The notes under the pieces are model-generated. The model was not told the DNA's origin, did no database searches, and was given only the letters and a program-made list of their open reading frames with translations. A stretch of 5,662 bases of DNA, taken from the NCBI GenBank assembly GCA_002428805.1, contig DIXX01000088.1, positions 1 through 5,662 of the forward strand, given 5' to 3'. Shown here in pieces: positions 5,397-5,662 of this stretch; within the stretch, counting starts at the first letter, position 1; every line of letters begins with the position of its first letter. Made by a program: the position numbers and the translations under genes. Source of the DNA: Cetobacterium sp. UBA6069 (lineage in GTDB: Bacteria; Fusobacteriota; Fusobacteriia; Fusobacteriales; Fusobacteriaceae).

Positions 5397-5662
5397 ATGA
5401 GAAAAATTTTAAAAGTGTTAGTAATTATTATTACGATGTTCTTAGGTAGAAGTGTTAGTAGTTTTGCAAATCTAAAAGTTGGAATAGTTTTATCAACTGG
5501 TGGACTAGGAGATAAATCATTTAATGATTCATCATATAGAGGTTTAGAAATGGCAAAGAAGGATTTAGGAATAGAATTTAAGTATGTAGAACCTAAATCA
5601 TCACTAGAAGATGAGGATTTCTTGAGAGAGTATGCTGATGCAGGTTATGATTTTATAATTGG
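5397..5662 (+). CDS. BMP/PnrA-family nucleoside-binding ABC transporter protein (partial, 5' end)
   Basis: The first 88 codons of a substrate-binding protein that runs off the window end. ATG 5397 is preceded by GGAGG (5381-5385). The start MRKILKVLVIIITMFLG, ending near SVSSFA, is a signal peptide; mature protein probably begins about residue 25. No Cys is present, so it is probably a soluble periplasmic protein rather than a lipoprotein. The mature start LKVGIVLSTGGLGDKSFND (26-44), continuing SSYRGLEMAKKDLG, is the N-terminal signature of the Med/BmpA/TmpC/PnrA family, where the GxxDKSFN segment lines the ligand pocket. Characterised relatives bind purine nucleosides for an ABC importer, fitting the guanine riboswitch in its leader. 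Permease and ATPase genes are expected downstream but lie outside the window. It is not a pseudogene on what is visible. Confidence 0.88.
   Translation, partial: MRKILKVLVIIITMFLGRSVSSFANLKVGIVLSTGGLGDKSFNDSSYRGLEMAKKDLGIEFKYVEPKSSLEDEDFLREYADAGYDFII

Overview
The window is AT-rich (roughly 30% G+C by eye), with strong GGAGG-type ribosome binding sites, A/T-ending codons and U-rich intrinsic terminators. An exported periplasmic-type L,D-transpeptidase and a substrate-binding protein with a signal peptide but no lipobox cysteine point to a low-GC organism with a periplasm. Together with the overall style this suggests Fusobacteriota (Fusobacterium/Cetobacterium-like). That is an inference, not proof.

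Layout. (1) 39-737 (+): exported L,D-transpeptidase of the YkuD_2 type. (2) 755-784: bidirectional terminator shared with the convergent gene that follows. (3) 770-1648 (-): small MscS-type mechanosensitive channel. (4) 1649-1941: control region with a good sigma-70 promoter on the + strand (1687-1715), a 36-codon Phe/Tyr-rich leader ORF (1763-1873) and a 19-bp intrinsic terminator that begins on the last base of the leader's stop codon. (5) 1942-3297 (+): symporter of the glutamate-transporter fold (DAACS) with a strongly altered substrate and cation site. (6) 3305-3330: hairpin between convergent genes. (7) 3342-5060 (-): 572-aa protein with an HPr-kinase/PEP-carboxykinase-like P-loop domain at its C-terminal end, function unknown, with its own promoter. 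(8) 5210-5238: promoter; 5249-5311: guanine-class purine riboswitch; 5306-5389: expression platform that appears to hide the ribosome binding site; 5397 to the window end (+): start of a BMP/PnrA-family nucleoside-binding protein.

The genes look like separate transcription units in alternating orientation, not one operon. Two regulated uptake units stand out. The first is a possible attenuation system: promoter, Phe/Tyr-rich leader peptide, terminator, then a symporter whose binding site lacks the arginine that reads acidic side chains. This leads to the testable idea that it imports an aromatic or other neutral amino acid. The second is a purine salvage unit in which guanine would shut off synthesis of a nucleoside-binding protein, by a platform that looks translational rather than a classical terminator.

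I see no tRNA, rRNA, CRISPR array, insertion sequence or phage gene here.
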